This document shows positions 33,001-43,317 of a stretch of DNA of 64,000 bases, one piece after another. The stretch comes from Basidiobolus meristosporus CBS 931.73 (Eukaryota > Basidiobolomycota > Basidiobolomycetes > Basidiobolales > Basidiobolaceae), in contig MCFE01000339.1 of NCBI GenBank assembly GCA_002104905.1, positions 28,073 through 92,072 on the forward strand, read 5' to 3'. A program made the position numbers and the translations under genes. The stretch's first letter is position 1. Each line of letters opens with the position of its first letter. The notes below the pieces were generated by a model. The model searched no databases and was not told the origin of the DNA. It was given only the letters and a program-made list of their open reading frames with translations.

Positions 33001-33362
33001 AATACTGGACTATTTGGTATCATTCAGCAACTAAAATTTACTTAGCAATTCTAGACTAGTCTTAGTCACTGTAGGACTCATTTACTGCCTTAACTTTGCC
33101 ACTTTCTCCAGATATATTAACTTATGATTATTCCCGTATAGTCAGGTTCAAATTAGCACTATTACCAAACATTATGTACTAACCCTGAAACTGCTACAGA
33201 ATGCTCCTGAATATTGAGAAGCCCTCCCTACTTAGTGTTAGAGCTGAATTACTTCTACAAAGGTATAAATACTGAGGTTCTTTATGAATAAACAACAGTT
33301 CAACTATTATCACTATTTCTTGATAAGTTCCTTATATCCAAATCACTTCTTGAATTGCAACA
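32995..33362 (+). repeat. 3' LTR of copia B1
   Basis: TGTTGAAATACTGG to ATTGCAACA, preceded by the polypurine tract GAGGGGGAG (32986-32994), which is also coding. TATAAATA is at 33264-33271 and AATAAA at 33287-33292. Confidence 0.9.
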
Positions 33363-33850
33363 AAAAGAGCATTACAGCCAAAATACCTGCTTAATGGTAA
33401 ATTTCAATAAAGGTGCTTATCAGGTGTGGAGTTTGGTGCAATATGAGTGTATAATATGTGTACTTATATAGGTTAATGCAAATGGCAACTAAGGTAGAGC
33501 CAAAGTTTCACCGGAAGCAAATTAACTTGTATGGATAATAAGTAAGAGATTTTTTTGAGTCAGGAAGTAAGGAGTGTGAAAAACAGACACCTGCCAATCA
33601 GTGTGCACAAATGTATGATGTGATTGAGTGTTTAGGATCAGAAAGTGAGAGAACTTGCAGAGGACCAAACAAAAGCCACTTTTATATTGTTGTGATGACA
33701 AATTGTGACCAAAATCTTGTGACATCTAGGATGCAGTTACTTTTCAATAGTCTTTGCACAGTGTCCTCATGAGATCATTACCTCTTGGTCTCAAGACCTT
33801 AATTTTGCAATGGCCTTTTGATGGGATCATCTCAATTATTTCTTATAGTG
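33363..33850 (+). other. end of gene X copy 3 and its CACTA 3' terminal region
   Basis: Continues gene X copy 3 after copia B1 and aligns with 12900-13288 downstream of X copy 1. Homology stops at TAGTG (33846-33850), which equals the inverse of CACTA, so this may be the right terminus of the element. Confidence 0.5.
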
Positions 33851-35033
33851 CTAATTGCTGCAGGTATACTCTACAATTGGTAGTAGCAGGGGCCTATTGT
33901 CATGTTGATAGCTAATAAAGCTATGGATATATTTCCCAGAAATCTGGCAGATTATCTTTGTTTGACAACTCAATTGGGGCAGCAGCATTTAGAAGCAAAA
34001 TTTGCACACCAAGATACTGCTTGGAGTTCTTTCAGAACTCTATATTAGCTGGGGTCCCCTGTTACATACAATGGCCTGGAGGAATCCATGAGACACAATG
34101 ATGACATGGATTATAAGGTGAGCAGCTTCCTTATTAACTCAACAAGGTGTCAACTAAGGACAGAGGATACTAATTCTTGACTGTGATATTTGTTAGTCTC
34201 TTGTATCTCAGTTTCAGCTCAATATAGCTTACATTTGGACAATAACACTTGTTGTATCCAAGAGAAAAGTGTAATCAAGCTTTTGAATGGTTGGATTTAA
34301 CCTAAATTAAAACAAAGTGCAGTATCTTAGAGTTGTCAGAGAGTGGAAGTAATATTAGCAGAGAGGTTTGGGTTTAATAGTGGTCTTGTATACAGCTGGG
34401 TTTTGCAATAAATACAACAGAGTAGGTGTGCTATGCAGGCTTGGTGTTCTTGAGAGTGCTAGATATGCTAAGCTTGTGTACAAACTACAATATAATTGTT
34501 GAGTTCTTAGTTTTACTGAGACACAATCTTGATTTGTTGAGACACACACTAAATCAAAAGGGTCAGTAAACTATACCCATACTTTTTTTGCAAAGTCAGA
34601 TGAGTAAGCATCAAGAGACTGGACAAATTGCAATCTGTAGGGGTGTTGACAGGTGCATTAGAGAAATGGGAAATTTTATCACTAATCTTGTGATGTTTTG
34701 GCAGCTGCTGAGTTGTTGGATAGATCTCAGATGACAAATTTCCTTGGAAGGCTTGGCAGATAAGCTGATAACTTAATGGTTTTAAATGTTAGCATCCTCA
34801 AGCTAATGAAACCAAGATTATGAACTTGACAAAGTGATTGCAGTTTAACAAAATTACCTATATATACAGGGTACCACATATGCAGTACTATATCACACTG
34901 GAGCAAATCATTAGAGATGTCTACTGCAATACTTGCTTAAAGTGAGTAAGTGATCTCAACTACAGATGTTTCAATTCTGGATATGCTTTTCAGTACATCA
35001 AGGTTGCATTTTATCAGGTGCTTGGATACAAAG
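33851..35033. other. unassigned region, no gene recognised
   Basis: 1.2 kb with no homology to the other elements in the window. Two adjoining minus-strand frames (34737-34549 and 34549-34355, about 60 codons each) are Ser/Thr/Leu-rich and show no recognisable motif. This is the best candidate for non-transposon flanking DNA here, but nothing supports a host gene. Confidence 0.4.
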
Positions 35034-35399
35034 TGTTATAAGTCTTGACATAAAAGTTGTAGGGGAAAAGGGAGCTTAGCTGGTGTTGTCTTTAATAAAA
35101 CTTAAAGTGATATTTATTGAGGCTCTGGCTGCTCCTTATATACATTTTACCAGATCAATTGCTGACTAATATAATTTTGAGTGTAGGATGTGGCTGATGA
35201 CTTATTTGATTGCATAATCATCACCCAATTTGATCTTACTTAATATACTATATCTGTCTGATAGGTATCTGCTGATTCTTCCACTGACTGACACTACTGA
35301 CTTGATAGATAATACCAATATACTGATAGGCAAATCACAAAACTAATAAATTGGCTCAAAGCTGAACTAACTTAGACATTCAGGTGTCAGATCAATACA
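35034..35399 (-). repeat. solo LTR related to gypsy A
   Basis: A 366-bp minus-oriented copy resembling 59947-60313, from TGTTATAAGTCTTG to CAGATCAATACA, with frequent substitutions. The TATATAAGG box (inverted, about 35130) and the AATAAA motif are kept. The flanks (CAAAG left, TTCTT right) are not a duplication. The right flank vaguely resembles a purine tract, so it could be the 3' LTR of a mostly deleted element. Confidence 0.7.
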
Positions 35400-35559
35400 T
35401 TCTTCCTGTTGTGAGTAGACACAAGGCAGGAGAGTAAAGTTAAGCAAGGCAGGACCAGAGAAGGACTTAGTTGTGGAGCAACAAGGCAAGGCCATTTATT
35501 CAAGATCTGTGTTTATCAGACTGAGGATTACACCAGGGGTGATAGAACTATAGATACTA
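35400..35559. other. unassigned 160-bp segment
   Basis: No ORF or recognised repeat. It begins near TGTTGTGAGTAGACAC and has TTTATT, so it may be part of the chromodomain-gypsy 3' LTR that continues after MITE P2. That link is unproven. Confidence 0.3.
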
Positions 35560-36290
35560 GACTTGTTCTGTTGGATAGTGCCACATTGAGCCATGAGTGC
35601 CAAATGATGCCATAGAGTGCCAGGGAGGTCAAGTGCGCCTACACTTGGCCACAGAGTGTGCAGCACAGCTCTGCATCTTCATGCAAAGCAGCCCCTGTGT
35701 TTCACCCATTGTGTTGGAGAAAATCCATTTTTTGACCTTTTTTTTTAGGTAAATGTTGTAAAGGATGTGTAAGTGCACAAAAGGATTGAAGATATGCATC
35801 TGGTACTCAATACCCATTGCACTCTGAATCTAGCTCCTGTGGCTTGTAACATGTCACAAAAATGCATGGCACTATCTTGGTCCACTGGTACTATCTGGCA
35901 CTATAGTGCTTTGTATTGATCTTACTTTAGGGCTAATATTTAAATATTGTACCTGATAGTACCAGTAGACCAAGATAGTGCCATGCATTTTTGTTACATG
36001 TTACAAGCCACAGGAGCTAGATTCAGAGTGCAATGGGTATTGATTACCACATGTATATCTCCAATCCTTTAGTGCTTGTACACATCCTGCACAATATTGA
36101 TCCACAAAAAAACATCAAAAAATGGATTTTCTCCTGCATCATAGGTGAAACAGAGGGGCTACTTTGCATGAGGATGCAGATCTATGTTTCACACTCTGTG
36201 GCCAAGTATAGGCTCACTTGGCCTCTCTGGCACACTATGGCATCATTTGGCACTCATGGCTCAATGTGGCACTATCCAACATAACAAGTC
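35560..36290. mobile_element. foldback MITE P2 (731 bp, long palindrome)
   Basis: Same length and plan as P1: GACTTGTTCTGTTGG, a roughly 340-bp arm, a short centre, the inverse arm, then AACAAGTC. Flanks are TACTA and TAATT, an eroded TA-rich duplication. The ORFs at 35817-35629 and 36033-36284 are the two arms read in mirror image, not genes. Confidence 0.9.
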
Positions 36291-36540
36291 TAATTTTTGT
36301 CAATAAGGATGCCAAGAGAAATTGGCTAATACTAATGGGGATGTGGGGTGAGACATATTAAGTGTGCCAAGATAGAAATATACTAAAGAACATACTAGAA
36401 CATCACATAGGGATATGCAAAGAGTTGGCTGATCATGTGACATGGAAACATCATATATGGTATTGAGCTACATAGATTTGACAGGGAAGCTTCAATAGAT
36501 GTTTCATTGTGTAATGTTGAATCAAAGCTTTCCATAAGTT
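36291..36540 (-). repeat. probable 3' LTR remnant of the chromodomain gypsy
   Basis: The last about 60 bp before copia A2 (ending CCATAAGTTGCTAC) plus 46086-46160 align with 55970-56093 on the far side of the nest. The left 190 bp have no verified match. No ORF. Confidence 0.45.
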
Positions 36541-36545
36541 GCTAC

Positions 36546-36889
36546 TGTTGTAAGAGTCCTGGAGATATTGGCAGTGATTAGGAGGACAAGTAGATTGTGT
36601 GGTTTTCACTTAATGATTATTGCATCTAAAAGTAGTATTTACACTTTTACATGATCTTGGCATTACAAACACATGGAATAGGCTATGGAAGGTCTCAAGA
36701 ACATGTGTGCAAAGTTCAGGGCTGTTTGGACAACTTTGAGAATTTTCATGTTTGGGGTATCTGGTATTTTGGTGAAAATATTCTAAGTAAATCCCAACAA
36801 GGAATTTGGTCAGTATTGTCTAGGATTTGAAGGTATTGATCTGACTAAGTTTAGGCAAATATTTAGGTGGAGATACAAATCTTACAACA
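36546..36889 (-). repeat. 3' LTR of copia A2
   Basis: TGTTGTAAGAGTCC to CTTACAACA on the plus strand. Matches 45732-46080. Purine tract GAGTGGGAG (inverted) adjoins at 36890. Confidence 0.88.
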
Positions 36890-38995
36890 CTCCCACTCAG
36901 CTAAATGTTGATACTGACTAGTCCTAATTTTGACCTAAGATATTCAAACTTGCCCCTAGCTAATGATTTGGTAAATATATCTGCAATCAATTCATCTGAA
37001 GGACAGTAAACTAAGCTAACTAAGCTATTCTCTAGTAAACACTCTAACTAAGTTATTCTTTATAGCTTTACGTATGAAATGATGTCTAACATCTATGTGC
37101 TTGGTTCTAGCATCAAAAGTTGGATATCTACCTAATTGTATAAATCTTTGATTATCTTGAACTAAATTAATAGGCGTTTTTTGACATAGGCCTAAGTCTG
37201 TAAAAAGCTTTCTTAGCCACATTGCTTCTTTTGTAGCTTTGCAGGTTGTCATATACTCTGCCTCTGTGGTAGAAAGTGCTACAGTTGGTTGCTTTCTTGA
37301 ATTCCATGAAGTTGCCCCTTGACAGTAAAGAAAGGTGTATCCTGTGGTAGATCTTCTGTCTTCCAAGTTTTGTCCCAAATCAGCATCAGAGTATCCCACA
37401 ATATCTTGTTCTGAATCCTTATAATTGTATCTTAAGCAGATATCAGCAGTTCCTTTTAGATATCCAAGATCTGCTTAACTTCCGCAATACAAACAGATCC
37501 ATAGTTCTGATTATGTTGGCTGACAACTCCTGCTGAATATGAGATATCTGGACATGTTCCAATCATAATATACATCAGACTGCCAACCATAGATTGATAA
37601 GGAAAGTCAGGGCTCTCAGATGGCACTAAGCTCTCTTGATTTGGCTGAGTTTTGACCAAGTTGAGGCTTGTCTCCATTGGGGTAGCTGCCAGTTTACAGT
37701 CTTCCATTTGGTACTTCTTTAGTATATCCTGAATATACTTGGATTGGCTTAGGATAATAGTCTGGGTACTTCTGTCTATGGAAAACTTAATCCCTAAGTA
37801 GTAACTGGGTTCTCCCAGATCAGACATCTTGAAATCTTTAGACAGACTGGATTTAGTCTCTTCCAATGTTACTAGGTTATTGGTGGCTATAAAAAGATCA
37901 TCCACATATAGCTAATAGAACTGGATTTGCTCTATCTGACTTATAGTATATACTATAGTCAGCACTTCTCCTTTTGAGGCTCAAAGATTCCAAATAAAAA
38001 TCTATCTTGCAATTCCAGGCTCTTAGTGATGGTTTGAGACCATTTAGTGACTTTTTAGGCTTGCAGACCAATTCGGGGTTATCTTGGTCAACAAATCCAT
38101 CAGGCTGGCTCATATACAGGTCCTCCTCAAGTCCTGCATTCAAAAATGCAGTTTTTAAATCCATTTGATGAATAAAAAACTTATTTTTGGCAGCAATAGC
38201 CAGTATTAATCTAATGGAATTAAACTTGGCTACCGGTGCAAAGGTCTCAGTATAGTCAAGTCCTGTTGTTTGAGAGTATCCTTTAGCTACAAGTCTTGCT
38301 TTGTATCTTTCAACTGTACCATCAGCCTTGTATTTTGTCTTGAAGACCCATCTTCATCCCACTGATTTATGGTTGATTGGTAATTTGACTAAGTCCCAAG
38401 TTTGATTTTCCATCAGGGCCTGATATTCTTCAGTAATTGCAGATCTCCAAACCTTCTTCTCAGAGCTATTTAGGGCCACTTTTACAGTCTGGGGCTCATC
38501 AATATGGACTGAATAGGCATAGGCTAAGTTTGTACCCTCATTGATATAGTAATTTGAGCAGTTTCTTGTCCCATTGGGTCTCCTGGCATTTGATAATGGA
38601 ATAATCATTTCTGCAATAATCCTGGGCCCTGATCCTTGCTGAACTATGATTGTAGAGTTCTCTGGAGTGAAAAAAGCTACATTGTTTTGCTCTAATTTGA
38701 TCCTGATAATTGGTGGACTTGAGATGAGATTTTCATCATCATCTGATGTCATTTTCTGTAAATATTTTGATTTTTCATCAAAAAACACTTTCCTGGACCT
38801 GATTAGCTTCTTTGCTTTGTATTGTAGAGTCTGTATGCTATGCTCTCATTGCAGTAGGCCAAAAATATGCATTTTATACTTTTTGGCTCTAATATTGACT
38901 GATTTCCAGGCAGTTTCTTGGAATATGCTGTACACCCAAATATTCTGGGATGCTCTGCACTTAGTCTGTATCCATACCATGCCTCAAATGGAGTA
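36890..38995 (-). pseudogene. copia A2 pol, RT to RNase H
   Basis: Minus-strand pieces: linker (38788-38354), RT N-terminus with MDLKTAFLN (38164), RT core in which the YVDD motif (about 37908) is preceded by a stop at 37912 and reads MDDLFIA in the following frame, and RNase H (37399-37025) with STTEAEYM and KHIDVRHHFIR. The frame is broken several times. Confidence 0.85.
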
Positions 38996-39000
38996 GAACC

Positions 39001-39369
39001 TGTTGTAATTTAAGAAGTGATTTGGATATAAGGAACTTATCAAGAAATAGTGATAATTGTTGAACTGTTGTTTATTCATAAAGAAGCTCAGTATTTATAC
39101 CTTTGTAGAAGTAATACAGCTGCAACACTAAGTAGGGAGGGTTTCTCAATATTTAGGAGCATTCTGTAACAGTTTCAGGGTTAGTACATAATGTTTGGTA
39201 ATAGTGCTAATTTGATCCTGACTATAGGGGAATAATCATAAGATCATATATCTGGAGAAAGTGGCGAAGTTAAGGCAGTAAATGAGTCCTACAGTGACTA
39301 AGACTATCCTAGAATTGTTAAGTAAATTTTTAGCTGCTGAATGATACCAAATAGTCCAATATTTCAACA
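39001..39369 (-). repeat. 3' LTR of copia B2
   Basis: 369 bp, differing from 43318-43686 at one visible base. In element orientation TATAAATA is followed about 23 bp later by AATAAA. The first six bases in element orientation (TGTTGA) supply the last codon and stop of the ORF. Confidence 0.93.
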
Positions 39370-42300
39370 CTCCCCCTCAACTAAATAATTTCTTAATCCC
39401 AATTTCTCTCTAAGGATCTCAAACTGTGGCCTAGCTAGTGGTTTTGTCAATATGTCTGCCACCATTTTGTCAGTTGGGCAGTAAACCAGCTCCACTAAGT
39501 TATTTTCTACAGCTTCCCTCACAAAGTGATGCTGTATATCAATGTGCTTAGTTCTGGCATGATTAGTAGGATTTCTAGCTAATGAAATACAACTTTGATT
39601 ATCCTTGTAAATACATGTTGGTTCACCTGAATTAAAACCTAAGTCTTTGAATAATTTTCGTAGCCATATAGCCTCCTTAGTTGCTTGACATGCAGCCATA
39701 TATTCGGCTTCAGTTGTAGATAGTGCCACAGTTGGTTGTTTCTTGCAATTCCAAGTAATAGCTGCACCAGCATAAAGAAATACATAGCCTGTGGTAGAGC
39801 GTCTGTCAATCAAATCCCTACCCCAATCTGAATCACTATAACCATCAAATTTTTGCCTATTTGCTGCTCCAGAGTATTCCAGTACCATATTTATGGTACC
39901 TTGTAGATATCTGAAAATCCGCTTAACTGCTGCAATTTGATCTGATCCATAATTCTGCATGAATTGACTGACTATTCCAACTGCTACTGCAATATCTGGA
40001 CGTGTAGACACCATCAAGTACATTAGGCTACCAACCATTGATTGATAGGGAAAGTTTTGGTCCATATTTGAGCCGTTTTCATCCATAACTGGCTGAGATT
40101 TGCTTAATTTCAGGTTATTGTCCATAGGGGTTGCTGCTGGTTTGCAATTTTCCATTTTGAAGCGTCTAAGAATGTCCCTGATGTACTTAGACTGATTCAG
40201 CACAATTTTCTGCGTAGGTATGTCAAATTTGACCTCAATTCCAAGAAAATAGCTCAATTTTCCAAGATCTTTCATCTCAAACTTGCTGAAGAGATCTGAT
40301 TTCGTCTGTTTAAGTGCCTCTTGATCACTTGTAGCTATAATTAGGTCGTCCACATAAAGAACTAGGATGATCACACCCTTTTTGAGCTGTTTCACATATA
40401 TACTGTGATCTGCAGTGCTACGAGAGAACCCAATTTCCTCTAGATATGTGTCAATCTTGTTATACCATGCTCTGGGTGCCTGCTTAAGCCCATACAACGA
40501 TTTTCTATGTTTGCACACCTTATGGGGGCTTTTTGGATCGGTAAAACCTTCTGGTTGCTCCATATATATAGTTTCTTGCAAATCCCCATTTAGAAAGGCT
40601 GTTTTGACGTCCATTTGGTGTAGATCTAGACTGTGTACAGCTGCCAGGGCTAGAACTGTCCTAATAGAGTTAAACTTGGCAACCGGAGCAAATGTTTCCT
40701 TAAAGTCTAGTCCCTGGATCTGGGAATAGCCTTTAGCTACCAATCTAGCCTTGTACTTATCAACGGCACCATTTGAGGTTATCTTGATCTTAAAGACCCA
40801 TCTACATCCTATTGGCTTTCTCCCATTTGGTAAATCTACCAGTTCCCACGTTTTTGCCTTGATCAGTGATTGGTACTCCTCCTGCATGGCTTGTTGCCAC
40901 TTAGTAGCATCTGGACCTTGCATTGCCTGTTCCAGATTCTGAGGTTTGGCACATAAGGCAAGATAAGCTTCTTCATGATCATTGGATGTCTGCCACCAGG
41001 ATCCAGGGGCATTTCTTATTCTGGTAGATCTCCTAACTGGGATAATCTGTTCTGATCTGGAACTGGTAGAAGTATCTTCCATCTCTGGCTGGATTTGGTA
41101 CGTATCTTCTTCATTTGTGTTGATTGCATCATTAGGCAGCTGGCCAATGATTTCTGTGGCTTTCTGATCAGAATTTTCCTCAAATACAACGTCCCTGCTC
41201 TTGATCAGCTTCTGAATTTTGCCATCATACACTCTATACCCTTCAGTATCTTCACAATACCCAAGAAAGATCCCTTTTCTACTCTTTGGTTCCAACTTTG
41301 AGCGTTTTTTGTCAGGGATGTGATAAAAAACATCACTGCCAAAGATCCTGAGGTGCTGGAGATCTGGTTTTTTGCCTGTATATGCTTCAAAGGGTGTAGA
41401 ATCACGTAGTGCTGTTGTTGGGCATCTGTTCTTGATGTGTACAGCGGTAGCAACAGATTCAGCCCAAAACTTGTAGTCCATTCCCTTATCATGTAGCATA
41501 GATCTTCCCATCTCTACTATTGTTCTGTTTGCACGTTCTGCTACTCCATTTTGCTGTGGAGTATGAGGAACTGTGGTCTGTTGAAGTATACCAGTAGACA
41601 AGCAGTATTTTGCAAACTCCTTTGAGCAGTATTCTCCTCCATTGTCACTTCGTAGTACCTTCAATTTACACCCAGTTTGTGTTTCTGCCATGTTCTTGAA
41701 GTGCTTAAACGTCTCTAAAGCTTCATCCTTTGTTTTGAGGAAGTACACCCATGTATATCTTGTCTTGTCATCAATAAACGTCATAAAGTATCTCTTGGCT
41801 CCAAAGGACAGTGTTCTCATGGGGCCACATATGTCTGAGTGTACAATAGCCAATATTTCGGTGGTATTGATGCCTTCTGAGCTCTTGAAACGTTGCCTAG
41901 CTTGTTTGCCATATGAACATCCCTTACAAACATTCAATTTGATCGGAATTGAGTATTTTAGGCCCAAAACAAGCTGATTTTTCACCAATTGGCTCATTTT
42001 CTGTTCCCCTATGTGTCCTAGCCTCCTATGCCACGTCTCCCAGTTGGTTTCATCAGTTTCAGCAATGTTGACATACTCAGGTACAATGATCTTGCATTGT
42101 AACTTGTATATATTGTGATCTCTGATTCCCGAAGCTAATTTTTGTCCATTTTCACTCAATATTGAGCAGCTCAGCTTAGTAAAAACAAATTTCAGTCCCT
42201 GAGTAGTTGCTTTACTGACTGAGAGTAGGTTCTTAGCTATTCCAGGTACATAGAGTACGTCAGTCAGTTTTGCTGTTGTTGCCCCTGAGTTATCACTCAT

Positions 42301-43281
42301 ATTTAGTTGTATAGACCCACTGGCGGTAGCTTCCAATGCAGAGTTATCTCCCAGATAAACCTTTCTTACGGGAATAGTCTTTAAGTTGCTGAACCAATCC
42401 TTTATACCACAAATATGCTGTGATGCTCCAGAGTCAATATACCATTCATTACTTCGGTTACTTGCACTCTCTTGTACAGTGACAAATAGCTGTTCATCAG
42501 TAGTTATATGGTTTGCCTGCTCTAGTTTCTGTTTTTCGTCTGCTTGTTTCTTCTTGCATTCTCTTGCCCAGTGTCCTGGCTTCTTACAGTAGTTACAGCA
42601 GCCAGGTTTTCTTCGGTTTTGTTGCTTTCCCTTCTTTTCTGTATGCCTTTCTGAGCTGAATAAAGCATTATCTTCAATTTTCTCTGCTTGATCATTACGT
42701 CTGAGTTCTTCATGGAGAAGTCTTCCTTTGACATAGTCTAAAGTCAAGTTGTCTTCTCTGCTTTCAAAAGAAAGTATGAGTGGCTCATACTCGTCTGGTA
42801 GGCTGCAAAGCAGACAGAGTATCTTTTCTTCATCATCTACACCAGCATTAATACTGTAAAGTTCTTCTGCAAGTGTCTCCATTCTGGTAATGAGTTGTAG
42901 CATGTCATCATCTGGCTTTTTTCTCATGTTGAAGAACTTTCGTTTCAAATAAAGCTTGCTTGATACTGACTTTGCTCTAAAGATCTTCTCTAAGGATTCC
43001 CATGCTGCTTTGGCAGTATTTGAGGCATGGATTTGTCCAATGAAGGAGTCTTGCACATTGATGCATATTGCATTGAAGGCCTTTCTCTCCTTCTCTTGAA
43101 ACTTCTCCACATCTTCTGCTGTTCCTTTGGGCTCAACTTCCTTTCCTGTAACTATGTTCCAAAGCTTTCTTTCCTCAAGGTGGATCTGCATCTTGATTCT
43201 CCAAAGTCTGTAGTTCTTCCCATCAAACCTCTCCTTTACAGGGAAGATGTTGGTATTGCTTTGTTTGCTGGTAGAAGTCAT
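39364..43281 (-). CDS. copia B2 Gag-Pol polyprotein (1305 aa, intact)
   Basis: A single frame encodes all retrotransposition functions. Gag (residues 1-220) has the FDGKNYRLWRIKMQ start typical of copia Gag. Zinc knuckle CNYCKKPGHWAREC is at about 228-241. Aspartic protease DSGAS is at about 280. The pre-integrase box WHRRLGHI follows, then integrase with Asp in HSDICGP (about 481), Asp in RSDNGGEY (about 544) and Glu in NGVAERANR (about 580), matching DD35E spacing. RT runs about 835-1080 with VKTAFLNGDL (about 890) and YVDD (about 974). RNase H has SDSDWGRD, STTEAEYMAA (about 1186) and KHIDIQHHF. The start ATG at 43281 follows a 10-codon upstream frame that begins in the PBS. The protein ends inside the 3' LTR. 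No key residue looks changed, and it is the only undamaged pol in the window. Confidence 0.95.
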   Translation of the reverse strand: MTSTSKQSNTNIFPVKERFDGKNYRLWRIKMQIHLEERKLWNIVTGKEVEPKGTAEDVEKFQEKERKAFNAICINVQDSFIGQIHASNTAKAAWESLEKIFRAKSVSSKLYLKRKFFNMRKKPDDDMLQLITRMETLAEELYSINAGVDDEEKILCLLCSLPDEYEPLILSFESREDNLTLDYVKGRLLHEELRRNDQAEKIEDNALFSSERHTEKKGKQQNRRKPGCCNYCKKPGHWARECKKKQADEKQKLEQANHITTDEQLFVTVQESASNRSNEWYIDSGASQHICGIKDWFSNLKTIPVRKVYLGDNSALEATASGSIQLNMSDNSGATTAKLTDVLYVPGIAKNLLSVSKATTQGLKFVFTKLSCSILSENGQKLASGIRDHNIYKLQCKIIVPEYVNIAETDETNWETWHRRLGHIGEQKMSQLVKNQLVLGLKYSIPIKLNVCKGCSYGKQARQRFKSSEGINTTEILAIVHSDICGPMRTLSFGAKRYFMTFIDDKTRYTWVYFLKTKDEALETFKHFKNMAETQTGCKLKVLRSDNGGEYCSKEFAKYCLSTGILQQTTVPHTPQQNGVAERANRTIVEMGRSMLHDKGMDYKFWAESVATAVHIKNRCPTTALRDSTPFEAYTGKKPDLQHLRIFGSDVFYHIPDKKRSKLEPKSRKGIFLGYCEDTEGYRVYDGKIQKLIKSRDVVFEENSDQKATEIIGQLPNDAINTNEEDTYQIQPEMEDTSTSSRSEQIIPVRRSTRIRNAPGSWWQTSNDHEEAYLALCAKPQNLEQAMQGPDATKWQQAMQEEYQSLIKAKTWELVDLPNGRKPIGCRWVFKIKITSNGAVDKYKARLVAKGYSQIQGLDFKETFAPVAKFNSIRTVLALAAVHSLDLHQMDVKTAFLNGDLQETIYMEQPEGFTDPKSPHKVCKHRKSLYGLKQAPRAWYNKIDTYLEEIGFSRSTADHSIYVKQLKKGVIILVLYVDDLIIATSDQEALKQTKSDLFSKFEMKDLGKLSYFLGIEVKFDIPTQKIVLNQSKYIRDILRRFKMENCKPAATPMDNNLKLSKSQPVMDENGSNMDQNFPYQSMVGSLMYLMVSTRPDIAVAVGIVSQFMQNYGSDQIAAVKRIFRYLQGTINMVLEYSGAANRQKFDGYSDSDWGRDLIDRRSTTGYVFLYAGAAITWNCKKQPTVALSTTEAEYMAACQATKEAIWLRKLFKDLGFNSGEPTCIYKDNQSCISLARNPTNHARTKHIDIQHHFVREAVENNLVELVYCPTDKMVADILTKPLARPQFEILREKLGLRNYLVEGEC

Positions 43282-43283
43282 CT

Positions 43284-43313
43284 TTAGAATAGATTAAGGC
43301 AATCGGGGCTCAT
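43284..43313 (-). other. 10-codon upstream ORF starting in the PBS of copia B2
   Basis: ATG at 43313 lies within the primer-binding site. The frame ends TAA at 43284, two bases before the gag ATG and out of frame with it. The same short frame, with the same stop, is present in B1 and B3. It could reduce or modulate Gag translation by reinitiation. This is inference. Confidence 0.5.
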
Positions 43314-43317
43314 AACC
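43305..43317 (-). promoter_or_regulatory. primer-binding site of copia B2 (half-tRNA-iMet type)
   Basis: On the minus strand GGTTATGAGCCCC directly follows the LTR end TTGCAACA. It is complementary to the anticodon arm of initiator Met-tRNA. Confidence 0.8.

Larger units (their letters stand above)
28688..33362 (+). mobile_element. Ty1/copia retrotransposon B1 (complete length, defective)
   Basis: Direct LTRs of 369 and 368 bp, a perfect target duplication AAAAG (28683-28687 and 33363-33367), a half-tRNA PBS and an interrupted gag-pol. The two LTRs differ at roughly twenty or more positions by eye, so it is clearly older than B2. Inserted in gene X copy 3. Confidence 0.93.

Noticed and set aside
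34355-34737. Possible small host gene on the minus strand
   Set aside because: Two short Ser/Leu-rich frames, no motif, no codon bias that I can judge, and no neighbouring support.
35629-36284. Short ORFs beginning MGIEYQMHIF or MGIDYHMYIS, repeated at 6599, 23471, 35629 and 36033
   Set aside because: They are arms of the palindromic MITEs read in either direction. The similarity follows the inverted repeat, not protein conservation.
40415-43287. Plus-strand ORFs across copia B2, with counterparts at 51023, 52250, 54068 and 29087
   Set aside because: They are antisense shadows of the conserved gag-pol. They recur because the element recurs.
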